From Mycolicibacterium neoaurum ATCC 25795 (GTDB lineage: Bacteria > Actinomycetota > Actinomycetes > Mycobacteriales > Mycobacteriaceae), in assembly GCF_000691525.1 (NCBI RefSeq), contig NZ_JMDW01000015.1:1-64000 (forward strand): a DNA stretch of 64,000 bases, written 5' to 3'. Positions 15,341 through 24,733 of this stretch are shown here, in pieces (within the stretch, counting starts at the first letter, position 1; the number at the start of each line of letters is the position of its first letter). The position numbers and the translations under genes are program-made. The notes below the pieces were generated by a model. That model was not told where the DNA came from. It ran no database searches and was given only the letters and a program-made list of their open reading frames with translations.

Positions 15341-16704
15341 AACCCTTCCAAGAGCGCAACCCCGCGGTCATCGGGTTGATCGGCGTCGTGACCGTCGGCG
15401 CGATCAGTCTGGGCGTGCTCAACTACGACAAGTTGCCGCTGGTGTCCTCGCAGAAGACCTACGGGGCGTACTTCGCCGAGGCCGGCGGCTTGACAAGTGG
15501 TGCTGCGGTGCAGGTTTCGGGCTATCAGGTCGGCAAGGTGCAGAGCATCTCGCTGGACGGGCCTCGCGTGCTCGTGCGGTTCAGCGTGGACGACGACGTG
15601 CAGCTCGGTGATCGCACCGAAGCCGCGGTCAAGACCAAGAGCCTGCTGGGGTCCAAGATCCTCGACATCACCCCGCGCGGGGACGGTGACCAGGACGGTG
15701 TCATCCCGTTGGAGCGCACCACATCGGCCTATCAGCTGCCCGACGCGATCGGGGACATCACCGCTCAGATCAGCGGCCTGAACACCGATCAGCTGTCGAC
15801 CTCGTTGTCGACCCTGGCCGAGACCTTCCGGGACACCCCGGATGATCTGCGAGTAGCCGTCGACGGTGTCGCGCGGTTCTCCGACACCCTCAACCGTCGC
15901 GACGAACAACTTCGCCGGTTGCTGGCCAACGCGAACAAGGCCACCACCGTTCTCGGTGAGCGCAGCGACAAGATCGTCCAGCTCGTCCGCGACTCGAACG
16001 AGTTGCTGGTTGCGCTCGGCGAACAGAGTGCCGCGCTGGACCAGATCTCGAACAACATCACCGCTTTGTCGGCGCAGATAAACGGTTTCGTCGCCGACAA
16101 CACCGACACGCTCAAGCCGGCGCTGGACAAGCTCAATGGTGCGCTGGCGATCGTGGAGAACCGGAAGTCGGAAGTCCAGCAATCCATCAAAGGGCTGACC
16201 ACCTACGTCTTCTCGCTGGGTGAGTCGGTGTCCTCGGGGCCCTTCTTCAAGGCCTACTTGTCCAATCTTCTTCCCGGTCAGTATCTTCAGCCGTTCATCA
16301 ACGCCGCTTTCTCCGACCTCGGTCTGGATCCGAACGTGCTCGCACCGTCGCAGCGCACGGATCCACAGGTCGGCCAGCCCGGCCTGCCCGCACTGCCCGT
16401 GCCGTTCCCGCGCACCGGTCAGGGTGGCGAGCCGCGCCTGACGATTCCCGATGCCACCACCGGTAATCCCGGCGACAGCCAGTGCGGACCACCGGGTATC
16501 CCACTACCCGGGCCGGGCTGCTATCCCTACCGGGATCCCGGACCGCAACCGGCGCCCGGTGGGCCGCCGCCCGGCCCGCCGGCGCCGGGTCCGGCGGCCC
16601 AACAGTCCGTTCCCGAACCGACCCCATCGCCCGTTTTGGAGCGCGCACCCGGCGAGGTCGCACCCGACGGTTCCCCGGCCGAGCCAGGAGGTAACGGACA
16701 GTGA
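15337..16704 (+). CDS. mceC: Mce family protein, MceC position
   Basis: 455 residues from ATG 15337, which overlaps the mceB stop; the frame is open a little further upstream (GTG 15325). The membrane helix is at about 10-28 ('VIGLIGVVTVGAISLGVLNYD') and the MCE domain follows ('AYFAEAGGLTSGAAVQVSGYQVGKVQSI'). The C-terminal 110 residues are a Pro/Gly-rich, probably disordered tail, common in MceC. The stop overlaps mceD by GTGA. Confidence 0.92.
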   Translation: MKPFQERNPAVIGLIGVVTVGAISLGVLNYDKLPLVSSQKTYGAYFAEAGGLTSGAAVQVSGYQVGKVQSISLDGPRVLVRFSVDDDVQLGDRTEAAVKTKSLLGSKILDITPRGDGDQDGVIPLERTTSAYQLPDAIGDITAQISGLNTDQLSTSLSTLAETFRDTPDDLRVAVDGVARFSDTLNRRDEQLRRLLANANKATTVLGERSDKIVQLVRDSNELLVALGEQSAALDQISNNITALSAQINGFVADNTDTLKPALDKLNGALAIVENRKSEVQQSIKGLTTYVFSLGESVSSGPFFKAYLSNLLPGQYLQPFINAAFSDLGLDPNVLAPSQRTDPQVGQPGLPALPVPFPRTGQGGEPRLTIPDATTGNPGDSQCGPPGIPLPGPGCYPYRDPGPQPAPGGPPPGPPAPGPAAQQSVPEPTPSPVLERAPGEVAPDGSPAEPGGNGQ

Positions 16705-18020
16705 CGCGGCCGCGTATACGAATCTGGTTGGCGTTGCTGCTGGCCGTGGTATTGACGGTCGGGGTCGTCGCGATCGTGCGGACGACCACCAACATCGCCA
16801 GGACCGCATTCACCGCATATTTCGACAACACCAACGGTTTGTTCGTCGGTGACGAGATCCGCATCCTCGGCGTGCCGGTCGGCGAGATCGAGCGCATCGA
16901 TGCCGAGCCCGACCGCGCCAAGGTGAGCTTCTGGATCGACGACCATTACTCGGTGCCCGCCGATGCCAAGGCGGTCATCCTGGCGCCGTCGCTGGTGACC
17001 GCTCGCGCCATCCAGCTGACGCCTGCCTACACCGGCGGTCCCACCCTGCCCGCGGACGCCGCGATCCCGATGGAGCGCACCGCCGTGCCGGTCGAGTGGG
17101 ACGAGGTGCGGGTCCAGTTGCAGCGGTTCACCGAGATGTTGCAGCCCACCGAACCCGGGGGAGTGAGCACGCTCGGTTCGCTGGTCAACACGGCCGCCGA
17201 CAATCTCCGCGGACAGGGCAAGAACATCCGTGACACGTTGATCAAGCTGTCCAAGGCGACTTCGGCATTGGGTGATCACAGCACCGACCTGTTCAGCACC
17301 CTGCGCAATCTGTCGCTGCTGGTGTCGGCTCTGCAGGACAGCTCAGATGTCATGTCGCAGCTCAACCGCAATCTCGCTTCGGTGACATGGGCGCTGGCCG
17401 ATGATCCGGATGAGATCAGCTCTGCCGCAGCCAGTGTCAGCGAGGTGTCCAAGACGGTGGCGACATTCGTGGCTGCCAACAAGGAGACCCTGGGCACCAC
17501 CTCGGACAAGCTGGCCTCGGTATCGCAGGCGCTGACCGACAGCGTCGACGACATCAAGCAACTGCTGCACATGTCGCCGACGGTGCTGCAGAACTTCATC
17601 AACATCTACCAACCGGCTCAGGGCACGCTCAGCGGCGCCCTGTCGACCAACAACTTCAGCGATCCGATCAGCTTCCTGTGCGGAGCCATCCAGGCGGCCT
17701 CCCGGTTGGGCGCCGAGCAGTCCTCGAAGCTGTGCGTGCAGTACCTGGCACCGATTGTGAAGAACCGCCAGATGAACTTCTTCCCGATCGGCGGCAACCC
17801 CTTGGTCGGCGCTGTCGCGCGCCCGAACGAGGTGACCTACAGCGAGGATTGGATGCGACCCGATTACGTGCCACCGGCTCCCGCTCCGGCTCCGGCGCCG
17901 GCCGCAGGTGCGCCCGCCCCGGCCGCGAGTGCGACACCGCCGCTGCCCGCCGAGGCCCAGCAGACCGATCCTGCGGCCGGCCTCACCGGGATGATGTTGC
18001 CGCCGGGAGCGGGTTCATGA
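16701..18020 (+). CDS. mceD: Mce family protein, MceD position
   Basis: 439 residues from GTG 16701 overlapping the mceC stop, with AGGAGG nine bases upstream. The N-terminal helix (about 7-24) leads into an MCE domain ('AYFDNTNGLFVGDEIRILGVPVGEIERI') and a long helical stretch with many Ser/Ala heptad-like residues. The tail is Pro/Ala-rich. It overlaps mceE by ATGA. Confidence 0.92.
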   Translation: MTRPRIRIWLALLLAVVLTVGVVAIVRTTTNIARTAFTAYFDNTNGLFVGDEIRILGVPVGEIERIDAEPDRAKVSFWIDDHYSVPADAKAVILAPSLVTARAIQLTPAYTGGPTLPADAAIPMERTAVPVEWDEVRVQLQRFTEMLQPTEPGGVSTLGSLVNTAADNLRGQGKNIRDTLIKLSKATSALGDHSTDLFSTLRNLSLLVSALQDSSDVMSQLNRNLASVTWALADDPDEISSAAASVSEVSKTVATFVAANKETLGTTSDKLASVSQALTDSVDDIKQLLHMSPTVLQNFINIYQPAQGTLSGALSTNNFSDPISFLCGAIQAASRLGAEQSSKLCVQYLAPIVKNRQMNFFPIGGNPLVGAVARPNEVTYSEDWMRPDYVPPAPAPAPAPAAGAPAPAASATPPLPAEAQQTDPAAGLTGMMLPPGAGS

Positions 18021-19156
18021 CCGGCCGCCGACGTGCGCTGGTGTTGGTCGGTTGCGCGGTGACTGCCATGGCATTGCTGACCGGTTGCAGCGACTGGCGC
18101 GGTCTGAACTCATTGCCGATGCCCGGCACCGCGGGTGACGGTCCGGGATCGTTCACCATCCGTGCGGAGCTGCCGGATGTGAACAACGTCCAGCAGAACT
18201 CGCGGGTGCGCGTCGGTGACGTCAACGTCGGCACGGTGACCAAGATCGAGCGCCAGGACTGGCACGCGGTGCTCACCATGACGCTCGACGGCAATGTCGT
18301 GCTGCCGGCCAATGCGACGGCAACCATCGGGCAGACCAGCCTGTTGGGGTCACTGCACATCGAGCTCGCTCCACCGGTCAACGAGGCCCCCGAGGGCCGA
18401 CTGCACGATGGCTCGGTGATCCAATTGGCCTCCGGTGGCGCGTATCCGTCGACCGAGCAGACGCTGGCGGCGGTGTCGCTGTTGCTCAACGGTGGCGGCG
18501 TCGGTCAGATTCAGGACATCACCACGGCGTTGAGCACTGCCTTCGCCGGGCGCGAGAACGACCTCCGTAGCCTCATCACCGAGGTGGACAGGTTCATCGC
18601 CAACACCGACCGCCAAACAGACGAGATCATCAGCGCCACCGACAGTCTCAACAACCTTGTCGGCGACTTCGCCGCACAGGACCCGGTGGTCGACCGGGCG
18701 CTGGACACCATCCCCGAGGCGCTCAGCGTTCTTCGGGATGAGCGGGAGACCCTCACCGAGGCACTCGATCAGCTCGGCAAGTTCAGCGCCCTTGCCGCCG
18801 ATTCCAGCAACCAGACCAAAGAGGCGCTGGTGGCGGAGCTCAAAGATCTTGCCCCGGTGGTGAAATCACTGGCCGATTCCGGACCCGCGCTCACCCGGTC
18901 GTTGAGCTTCTTCTCGGTGTATCCGTTCGCCCAGGAGACGCTGGACAAATGGTTCCGCGGCGACTACGCGAACCTGACCGCGGTCATCGATCTGACGCTG
19001 AGTCGTATCGACTCGTCGTTCTTCACCGGCACCCGATTCGAGGGTGAGCTCACCGAGCTGGAGATGCAGTGGGGGCGCACGATCGGTCAGCTGCCCAGCC
19101 CGTACACCGCGGTCAATCCGTTGGTCATCCCGTACCACCTGAATCAGGGGCCCTAG
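18017..19156 (+). CDS. mceE: Mce family lipoprotein, MceE position
   Basis: 379 residues. The signal sequence ends in a lipobox, LLTGC, with the lipidated cysteine at residue 24, matching the LprK-type lipoprotein usual at the MceE position. The MCE domain ('FTIRAELPDVNNVQQNSRVRVGDVNVGTVTKI') and helical Mce region follow. The start was moved to ATG 18017 from the much longer open frame because it overlaps the mceD stop and gives the lipoprotein signal. Confidence 0.93.
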   Translation: MTGRRRALVLVGCAVTAMALLTGCSDWRGLNSLPMPGTAGDGPGSFTIRAELPDVNNVQQNSRVRVGDVNVGTVTKIERQDWHAVLTMTLDGNVVLPANATATIGQTSLLGSLHIELAPPVNEAPEGRLHDGSVIQLASGGAYPSTEQTLAAVSLLLNGGGVGQIQDITTALSTAFAGRENDLRSLITEVDRFIANTDRQTDEIISATDSLNNLVGDFAAQDPVVDRALDTIPEALSVLRDERETLTEALDQLGKFSALAADSSNQTKEALVAELKDLAPVVKSLADSGPALTRSLSFFSVYPFAQETLDKWFRGDYANLTAVIDLTLSRIDSSFFTGTRFEGELTELEMQWGRTIGQLPSPYTAVNPLVIPYHLNQGP

Positions 19157-20617
19157 ATGGTACTCAGCAGAAGAGTCATCACCCAGCTCGCGTTCTTCGC
19201 GGTGATCACCCTCGTCGGTGGTGCCGTGATGATCTTCAACTACATGGGCCTGCCGAACCTGCTGTTCGGGTACAACCACTACAAGGTGACCGTTCAGTTG
19301 CCGGTCGCCGCGGGACTCTACGAGAACGCCAACGTCACCTACCGCGGAACCAACGTGGGCCGGGTGGCACGGGTGGACCTCACCCGGTCCGGTGTGGTGG
19401 CAGAACTGTCGCTCAAATCCGATGTCGACATTCCCGGCGACGTCACCGCGGAGGTGCACAGCGCGTCGTCCATCGGCGAGCAGTACGTCTCATTGATTCC
19501 CGCCAGCGACAACGGTCGCCTCGCCGAGGGTGCGGTGATACCGCAGGACCGAACCTCGGTGCCCCCGGACATCAGTGATCTGCTGGCGGCGACGAACAAG
19601 GGGTTGGAGGTCATCCCCGGTGACAACCTTCAGACGGTGGTCGACGAATCGGCTACGGCAGTCGGAGGTTTGGGCCCAGATCTGGCCCGTTTGGTCAAGG
19701 GCTCGACCACGCTGGCCATCGACGCCCGTAAGAATCTCGACGCGCTGACCAACCTGATCGACAACTCCAAACCGATCCTGGACTCCCAGTCGGCCACCGC
19801 TGATTCGATCGAGGCGTGGGCCTCCAACATGGCCTCGGTGACCGAACAGCTCAAGCGTGAGGACAAGTCGGTCACCGGCATCCTCGACGTGGGTCCGCGT
19901 GCCGCCGACGAGGTCCGTCAGCTGTTCGACCGGGTCCAGCCGACCCTGCCGGTGGTGTTGGCAAACCTGGTCACCCTCGGTGATGTGGCGGTCACTTATC
20001 AGCCGCATCTCGAGCAGCTGCTGGTGCTGGCACCGTCGGCGGTGGAAGTGGTGCAGGGCGCGGGTGTCACCAATCGCGATACCAAACCCGATTACAAGGG
20101 CGCGTTTCTGAGCTTCAACCTCAACCTCAACCTCCCACCACCATGCCTGACCGGTTACCTACCGCCCAATCAGGCACGGCCGACAAGCCTGACCGACTAC
20201 CCGGACCGCCCCGCGGGCGACCTGTACTGCCGCATCCCGCAGGACTCCATGTTCAACGTGCGCGGTGCGCGCAACCTGCCGTGTGCGACACGGCCGGGCA
20301 AGCGGGCGCCGACGGTCAAGATGTGCGAGAGCGACGAGAACTACGTTCCTCTCAACGACGGGTTCAACTGGAAGGGCGATCCCAACGCCACGTTGTCCGG
20401 CCAGCCGATTCCGCAGATTCGGCCCGGTGAGAGCGCGCCGCCGGCTGCTCCCGCGGCCGCGGCGCCGACGGTGGCGCCGCCCATCGCGGTAGCCGAGTAC
20501 GACCCGGCGACGGGCAGCTATCTCGGGCCCGATGGGAAACGCTATACCCAATCGAATCTGGCGGGCGCCGGGAAACCGGAGTCGTGGCAGTCGATGTTGG
20601 TGCCACCGACACGGTGA
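19157..20617 (+). CDS. mceF: Mce family protein, MceF position
   Basis: 486 residues beginning on the base after the mceE stop. An N-terminal helix (about 9-27) is followed by an MCE domain ('KVTVQLPVAAGLYENANVTYRGTNVGRVARV'), the helical domain, four cysteines between about 330 and 395 ('PPCLTGYL', 'DLYCRIP', 'NLPCATR', 'VKMCESD') that probably form disulfides, and a Pro/Ala tail ending 'PESWQSMLVPPTR', typical of MceF. It is the last gene of the importer operon, before a strong hairpin. Confidence 0.92.
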   Translation: MVLSRRVITQLAFFAVITLVGGAVMIFNYMGLPNLLFGYNHYKVTVQLPVAAGLYENANVTYRGTNVGRVARVDLTRSGVVAELSLKSDVDIPGDVTAEVHSASSIGEQYVSLIPASDNGRLAEGAVIPQDRTSVPPDISDLLAATNKGLEVIPGDNLQTVVDESATAVGGLGPDLARLVKGSTTLAIDARKNLDALTNLIDNSKPILDSQSATADSIEAWASNMASVTEQLKREDKSVTGILDVGPRAADEVRQLFDRVQPTLPVVLANLVTLGDVAVTYQPHLEQLLVLAPSAVEVVQGAGVTNRDTKPDYKGAFLSFNLNLNLPPPCLTGYLPPNQARPTSLTDYPDRPAGDLYCRIPQDSMFNVRGARNLPCATRPGKRAPTVKMCESDENYVPLNDGFNWKGDPNATLSGQPIPQIRPGESAPPAAPAAAAPTVAPPIAVAEYDPATGSYLGPDGKRYTQSNLAGAGKPESWQSMLVPPTR

Positions 20618-20637
20618 TCCGTACCGGCGAGGGCGAT

Positions 20638-20669
20638 GCCGGGCGCCGCTGAGATCAGCGGCGCCCGGC
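20638..20669. terminator. strong hairpin between convergent mceF and SDR
   Basis: A perfect 15-bp inverted repeat (20638-20652 with 20655-20669) very rich in GC, without a T run. It lies 20 bp after the mceF stop and 18 bp from the SDR stop, so it probably terminates both transcripts. Confidence 0.75.
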
Positions 20670-20686
20670 CGCTCGCCTGCCGGTGG

Positions 20687-21484
20687 TCACGGCATGGTGT
20701 ATCCGCCGCTGACGGAGATCATCTGGCCCGTGACCTGGCGGGCGGCGGTCGGGGAGGCGAACCACAGCACCGCGCGCGCGACGTCTTCGGCTGTGGTGAG
20801 TTGGCGCATCGGGGTGTCCTTGAGCATGAAGTCGATCTGCTTGGGGTTGAACACCTCGTCCTGGCCGACCGCCCAGAGGCTGGCGGCCCCGACCGCCTCG
20901 GGGCCCTGCGGCATCACCAGGCCCGGACAGACGATGTTCGACCTGATTCCGTGGCGGCCGTGTTCACGCGCCGTGGTGCGCGCGAAGGCGACCATGGCCG
21001 CTTTCGACGCGCCGTAGATGCCTTGGCGGATCTGGCCGAAGGCGGCGTCGCTGGAGATGAAGACGATCGAACCGCCTCCGGCATCCTTCATGGCCGCGAT
21101 GGCGGCCTGGGTGGCGGCCACGGCGCTGAAGAAGTTGATCTCGATGGTGCGCTGCCATTTTTGCCGGTCGGTATCGCTGGCGACGAAGCCGGGCACACTC
21201 CACCCGGCATTGTTGACCAGGACGTCGACGCCGCCCCATTGCGAGATCGCCGCTTCGACGGTGCGTTCGGCGGCACCGTCGACTGTCAGGTCTTCGATGG
21301 CGAGTTCTACTTCGGCGGCACCGCGTTCCAGCGCTTCGGCCCGGACCTTGTCGGCCTGCGGGGCGTCGATGTCGTTGAGCACGATGCGTGCACCTTCGGC
21401 GGCGAATTCATGCACGATGCCGCGCCCGATGTTGGACGCGCCTCCGGTGATGACGACGCGAGCCCCCGACAGTCCCAGATCCAT
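20687..21484 (-). CDS. SDR family oxidoreductase
   Basis: 265 residues from ATG 21484, chosen because GAAGGGAT precedes it and 'MDLGLSGARVVITGG' is the usual SDR beginning. Nucleotide-binding loop TGGASNIGRG, NNAG, catalytic Ser-Ser in 'IVFISSDAAFGQ' and YGASK are present. A C-terminal 'VTGQMISVSGGYTMP' is normal. It is probably a 3-hydroxyacyl-CoA or alcohol dehydrogenase of the catabolic pathway. It is divergent from the ten-gene operon with a shared operator between them. Confidence 0.9.
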   Translation of the reverse strand: MDLGLSGARVVITGGASNIGRGIVHEFAAEGARIVLNDIDAPQADKVRAEALERGAAEVELAIEDLTVDGAAERTVEAAISQWGGVDVLVNNAGWSVPGFVASDTDRQKWQRTIEINFFSAVAATQAAIAAMKDAGGGSIVFISSDAAFGQIRQGIYGASKAAMVAFARTTAREHGRHGIRSNIVCPGLVMPQGPEAVGAASLWAVGQDEVFNPKQIDFMLKDTPMRQLTTAEDVARAVLWFASPTAARQVTGQMISVSGGYTMP

Positions 21485-21532
21485 GTCGATCCCTTCTCGG
21501 TGGCCCCATGGTTGAAACCGTCCGACCAATTG

Positions 21533-21552
21533 ATTTAACCTAGATTAGAAAT
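21533..21552. promoter_or_regulatory. AT-rich dyad, copy 5, in a divergent promoter region
   Basis: ATTTAACCTAGATTAGAAAT lies 49 bp from the minus-strand SDR start and 44 bp from the plus-strand SDR start, so one site could control both the SDR and the ten-gene Rieske operon. Confidence 0.6.
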
Positions 21553-21595
21553 TTTGGTTAGATTTGTCTATGCCTCGTGCGATGGGAGATTCCGG

Positions 21596-22342
21596 GTGGA
21601 AAGACTGCTCCAGGACAAGGTCGCCGTGGTGACCGGTGCCGCGCAGGGTATCGGGTTGGAGATCGGGCGAACGTTGTACGAGCACGGTGCCCGGGTGGTG
21701 TTCGCCGACCTCGACGAGACCGCGGCCGCGCGGGCGGCCGCCGAGGTGGCGGGACCTGCCGGCGACTGCCGCGGCCTCGCCTGCGATGTCACCTCCGAGG
21801 ATGCCGTGCGCGACCTGGTGTCCGGCACGGTCGACCACTATGGCCGACTCGACATCTTCGTCAACAACGCCGGGATAACCCGTGATGCCTCGCTGAAGAA
21901 GATGCAGGTGTCCGACTTCGACGCCGTCATCACCGTGCACCTGCGCGGAACCTGGCTCGGTATCCGGGAAGCCTCGGCGGTGATGCGCGAACAGAAGTCC
22001 GGCAGCATCGTCAACATCTCCTCGCTGTCCGGGAAATCGGGAAATCCCGGACAGACCAACTACAGCGCCGCGAAGGCGGGCATCGTCGGTCTGACCAAAG
22101 CCGCGGCGAAGGAGGTTGCCCACCACAACGTGCGGGTCAACGCCATCCAACCCGGGCTCATCCGTACGCCCATGACCGCGGCCATGCCGCCGGAGGTGTT
22201 CGCCCAGCGCGAGGCCGACGTCCCGATGAAGCGGGCTGGTGAACCCGGTGAGGTGGCCGGGGCGGTGGTCTTCCTCGGCTCGGGCCTGTCCAGCTACATC
22301 ACCGGCACGGTCATCGAGGTCGGCGGCGGGAGATACATGTGA
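21596..22342 (+). CDS. SDR family oxidoreductase (FabG-like)
   Basis: 248 residues from GTG 21596 with GGGAG upstream. TGAAQGIG (13-20), NNAG, 'NISSLSGKSGN' and YSAAK are all present. It ends 'SYITGTVIEVGGGRYM', typical of FabG-like 3-oxoacyl reductases. It heads an operon of ten tightly spaced genes running to 30561, and its stop overlaps the next gene by GTGA. It is likely to oxidise a hydroxyacyl-CoA or a dihydrodiol-type alcohol. Confidence 0.9.
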   Translation: MERLLQDKVAVVTGAAQGIGLEIGRTLYEHGARVVFADLDETAAARAAAEVAGPAGDCRGLACDVTSEDAVRDLVSGTVDHYGRLDIFVNNAGITRDASLKKMQVSDFDAVITVHLRGTWLGIREASAVMREQKSGSIVNISSLSGKSGNPGQTNYSAAKAGIVGLTKAAAKEVAHHNVRVNAIQPGLIRTPMTAAMPPEVFAQREADVPMKRAGEPGEVAGAVVFLGSGLSSYITGTVIEVGGGRYM

Positions 22343-23151
22343 ACGCATACGGTGCTGCCGAAGTAGACGATCCCGGAGTCAACGATGCCGAGGTGCTCGT
22401 CGAGGTCCGCGAGCACATCGGCTGGATCACGCTGAACCGCCCCGACCGGATGAACGCCGTCAACGTGGCCTTGGCGCGGGCGCTGGGCGCCGCATTGACC
22501 GGTCTGGGGCAGCGCACGGACGTGCATGCCGTGATCATTCGTGGCTCGGGTGGAAATTTCTGCGCCGGAGGCGATTTCGACGAGGTGCAGCGGCTTCGGG
22601 CAGACGGGCCCGAAGCGTTGCGCACGCTGTTCACCACGTTCAAGGAGGCCTGCGATGTCATCGCCGGACTGCCGGTCCCGGTGGTGGCCGCGGTGGACGG
22701 TGTCGCGATGGCCGGCGGATTCGAACTGATGCAGGCCGCCGATATCGTGCTGGTCTGCGAGCAGGCGCGGATTGCGGACAACCACGTCAACTTCGGCATG
22801 ATCCCCGGCGGGGGCAGCACCGCACGGCTGCCGCGCATCCTCGGTCGCCAGCAGGCCCTGGGATTGCTGCTCTCCGGTGACAAGTTCAGCGGGATCGAAG
22901 CGGTGCGGATCGGGCTCGCCTACCGGGCATTCGCACCCGAGGTGTTCCACGATTCGGTGCAGGCCTTCGCCGCCCGGCTCGCGGGCCGGGACCGCTCGGC
23001 CCTGACCGCCATCAAGGAACTCGTCGTGGCGGGGTTGGACACCGATCTCGCCACCGCCAATCGCCACGAAACCGATGCCGTCGTCGCACGACTGAGCGGA
23101 TCGGCCGGACAGGCCGGTGTGTCGGCGTTCAAGAACAGGGAGACCACATGA
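22339..23151 (+). CDS. enoyl-CoA hydratase/isomerase family protein (first of three)
   Basis: 270 residues of crotonase fold. The oxyanion-hole segments are 'GNFCAGGDFDEV' and 'VDGVAMAGGFELMQAADI'. A Glu/Asp at the usual hydratase position in 'ADNHVNFGMIPGGGSTARLPRI' is replaced by asparagine and histidine, so it may be an isomerase, hydrolase or lyase rather than a hydratase. The N-terminal 25 residues are an extra acidic segment. Start GTG 22339 overlaps the SDR stop. Confidence 0.88.
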   Translation: MNAYGAAEVDDPGVNDAEVLVEVREHIGWITLNRPDRMNAVNVALARALGAALTGLGQRTDVHAVIIRGSGGNFCAGGDFDEVQRLRADGPEALRTLFTTFKEACDVIAGLPVPVVAAVDGVAMAGGFELMQAADIVLVCEQARIADNHVNFGMIPGGGSTARLPRILGRQQALGLLLSGDKFSGIEAVRIGLAYRAFAPEVFHDSVQAFAARLAGRDRSALTAIKELVVAGLDTDLATANRHETDAVVARLSGSAGQAGVSAFKNRETT

Positions 23152-23951
23152 GCGAGACCAATACTGCCCCGGTGTTGCGGGAGGTGGGCGCCGACGGTGT
23201 CGCCCGGCTACAACTCAACAGCCCGCACATCGCCAATGGCCTGAACGTCGACACACTCAAGGCACTGCACGCCGAGGTGCTGGCCTGCCATGCCGATCCG
23301 GCCGTCAAGGTGGTGCTGCTCTCGGGTGCGGGACGCAACTTCTGCGCCGGTGGTGACGTGCACACCTTCGAGTCCAAGGGGGAGGCGCTGCCGGATTACC
23401 TGCGCGAGGCGACGGCCTGGTTGCAGCTGGCCACCGCCGCCCTGTTCCAACTCCGGGTACCGGTGGTCACCGCGGTACAGGGATTCGCCGCCGGAGGCGG
23501 CGGCCTCGGGCTGGTGTGCGCATCCGATATCGTCGTCGCCGCTCGCTCGGCGAAGTTCTTCTCCGGTGCGGTGCGGGTCGGTATGGCCCCCGACGGCGGT
23601 TCGTCGGTGACGCTGGCCCAACTGGTCGGGTTGCGCCAGGCCCTGCGCATCCTGTTGACCAATCCGACGCTGAGCGCCCAGGAAGCCGCCGATATCGGTC
23701 TGATCACCGAGGTGGTTGCCGACGACGAGTTGGTCGCCCGCACCGATGCGATCGCCGCCGAGCTGGCCGCGATGCCCACCCTCGCGCTCTCTGCCACCAA
23801 GCGCCTCGTGTGGTCGGGGGTGGGCGCCTCCATCGAGGAGCGTCTGCCCGAGGAATCACGCACCGTGTCCGAGTTGTCAGGGACCGCGGACGCTCTCGAG
23901 GGGCTACGCGCCGTGATCGAGCGCCGCACACCGAAGTTCGTCGGACGATGA
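23148..23951 (+). CDS. enoyl-CoA hydratase/isomerase family protein (second of three)
   Basis: 267 residues, ATGA-coupled to the previous crotonase. 'RNFCAGGDVHTFESKG' and 'VQGFAAGGGGLGLVCASDI' form the CoA/oxyanion site. The segment 'FSGAVRVGMAPDGGSSVTLAQLVG' has Asp in place of the second hydratase glutamate, which points to isomerase-like chemistry as in PaaG/FadB1x proteins. It is clearly different from its neighbours, so the three crotonases probably catalyse different steps. Confidence 0.88.
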   Translation: MSETNTAPVLREVGADGVARLQLNSPHIANGLNVDTLKALHAEVLACHADPAVKVVLLSGAGRNFCAGGDVHTFESKGEALPDYLREATAWLQLATAALFQLRVPVVTAVQGFAAGGGGLGLVCASDIVVAARSAKFFSGAVRVGMAPDGGSSVTLAQLVGLRQALRILLTNPTLSAQEAADIGLITEVVADDELVARTDAIAAELAAMPTLALSATKRLVWSGVGASIEERLPEESRTVSELSGTADALEGLRAVIERRTPKFVGR

Positions 23952-24733
23952 ACGTCCTCGTCGAAGACGACGGCGCCGTGCGCGTCCTGACCCTCAACAG
24001 GCCCGAGGTGCGCAACGCCATCGACATTCCGTTGCGCCTGGAGCTCGCCGACGCGCTGGAGGCCGCCGATGCCGACCCGCAGGTGCGGGTGATCGTGTTG
24101 ACCGGTGCGGGCAGCACGTTCTGCTCCGGCGGTGATATCTCCACGATGAAGCTCATGTCCGAGACCGAGGCCATGGAGCGGGCTCAGATGGCCCAGCGTG
24201 TCATCCGGGCGATCTGGAACACCCCCAAACCCGTCATCGCCGCGGTGGAGGGTGCCGCCTTCGGTGCCGGTGCGGCGCTGGCGGCCGCCTGCGACCGGGT
24301 GATCGCCGCCCGCGATGCGCGATTTGCCACCACCTTCACCAATGTCGGGTTGGCCGGTGACATGGGCGCCTATGCCTCGCTACCGCGCCGGGTCGGTGTC
24401 GCCCGCACCCGCCAGATGCTGCTGATGCCGGAGCCGGTGACCGCGGAGACCGCCCAGCTCTGGGGTTTGGTCGATGCCCTCACCGATCCCGGCGCGACGC
24501 TGGCCGTAGCGCGCGCAGACGCGCAACGGTTGGCCGCCGGTCCCGCGCAGGCCTACGGCGTGATCAAGGAACTGCTGGCCGTCGCGCCCACGCTGCCGCC
24601 TGTCGAGGTCCTCGACCATGAGGCCGCACACCAGGCAAGGCTTTTCGGCAGTGCGGATTTCGCAGAAGGTATCGCCGCGTTCGCACAGAAGCGACGCCCA
24701 TCGTTCGGATCTCGGCAAGGAGCCCACCAATGA
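23948..24733 (+). CDS. enoyl-CoA hydratase/isomerase family protein (third of three)
   Basis: 261 residues from ATG 23948, overlapping the previous stop. The motifs 'STFCSGGDISTMK' and 'VEGAAFGAGAALAAACDRV' define the crotonase active site. 'TTFTNVGLAGDMGAYASLPRRVG' lacks the standard glutamates and has Asp near the second position. It is coupled by ATGA to the Rieske alpha subunit, so hydroxylation and CoA-thioester steps are made from one message. Confidence 0.88.
   Translation: MNVLVEDDGAVRVLTLNRPEVRNAIDIPLRLELADALEAADADPQVRVIVLTGAGSTFCSGGDISTMKLMSETEAMERAQMAQRVIRAIWNTPKPVIAAVEGAAFGAGAALAAACDRVIAARDARFATTFTNVGLAGDMGAYASLPRRVGVARTRQMLLMPEPVTAETAQLWGLVDALTDPGATLAVARADAQRLAAGPAQAYGVIKELLAVAPTLPPVEVLDHEAAHQARLFGSADFAEGIAAFAQKRRPSFGSRQGAHQ

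Noticed and set aside
18017..19156. Longer start for mceE at 17678
   Set aside because: The upstream extension lies inside mceD and is arginine-rich; ATG 18017 gives a lipobox and a stop-start overlap.
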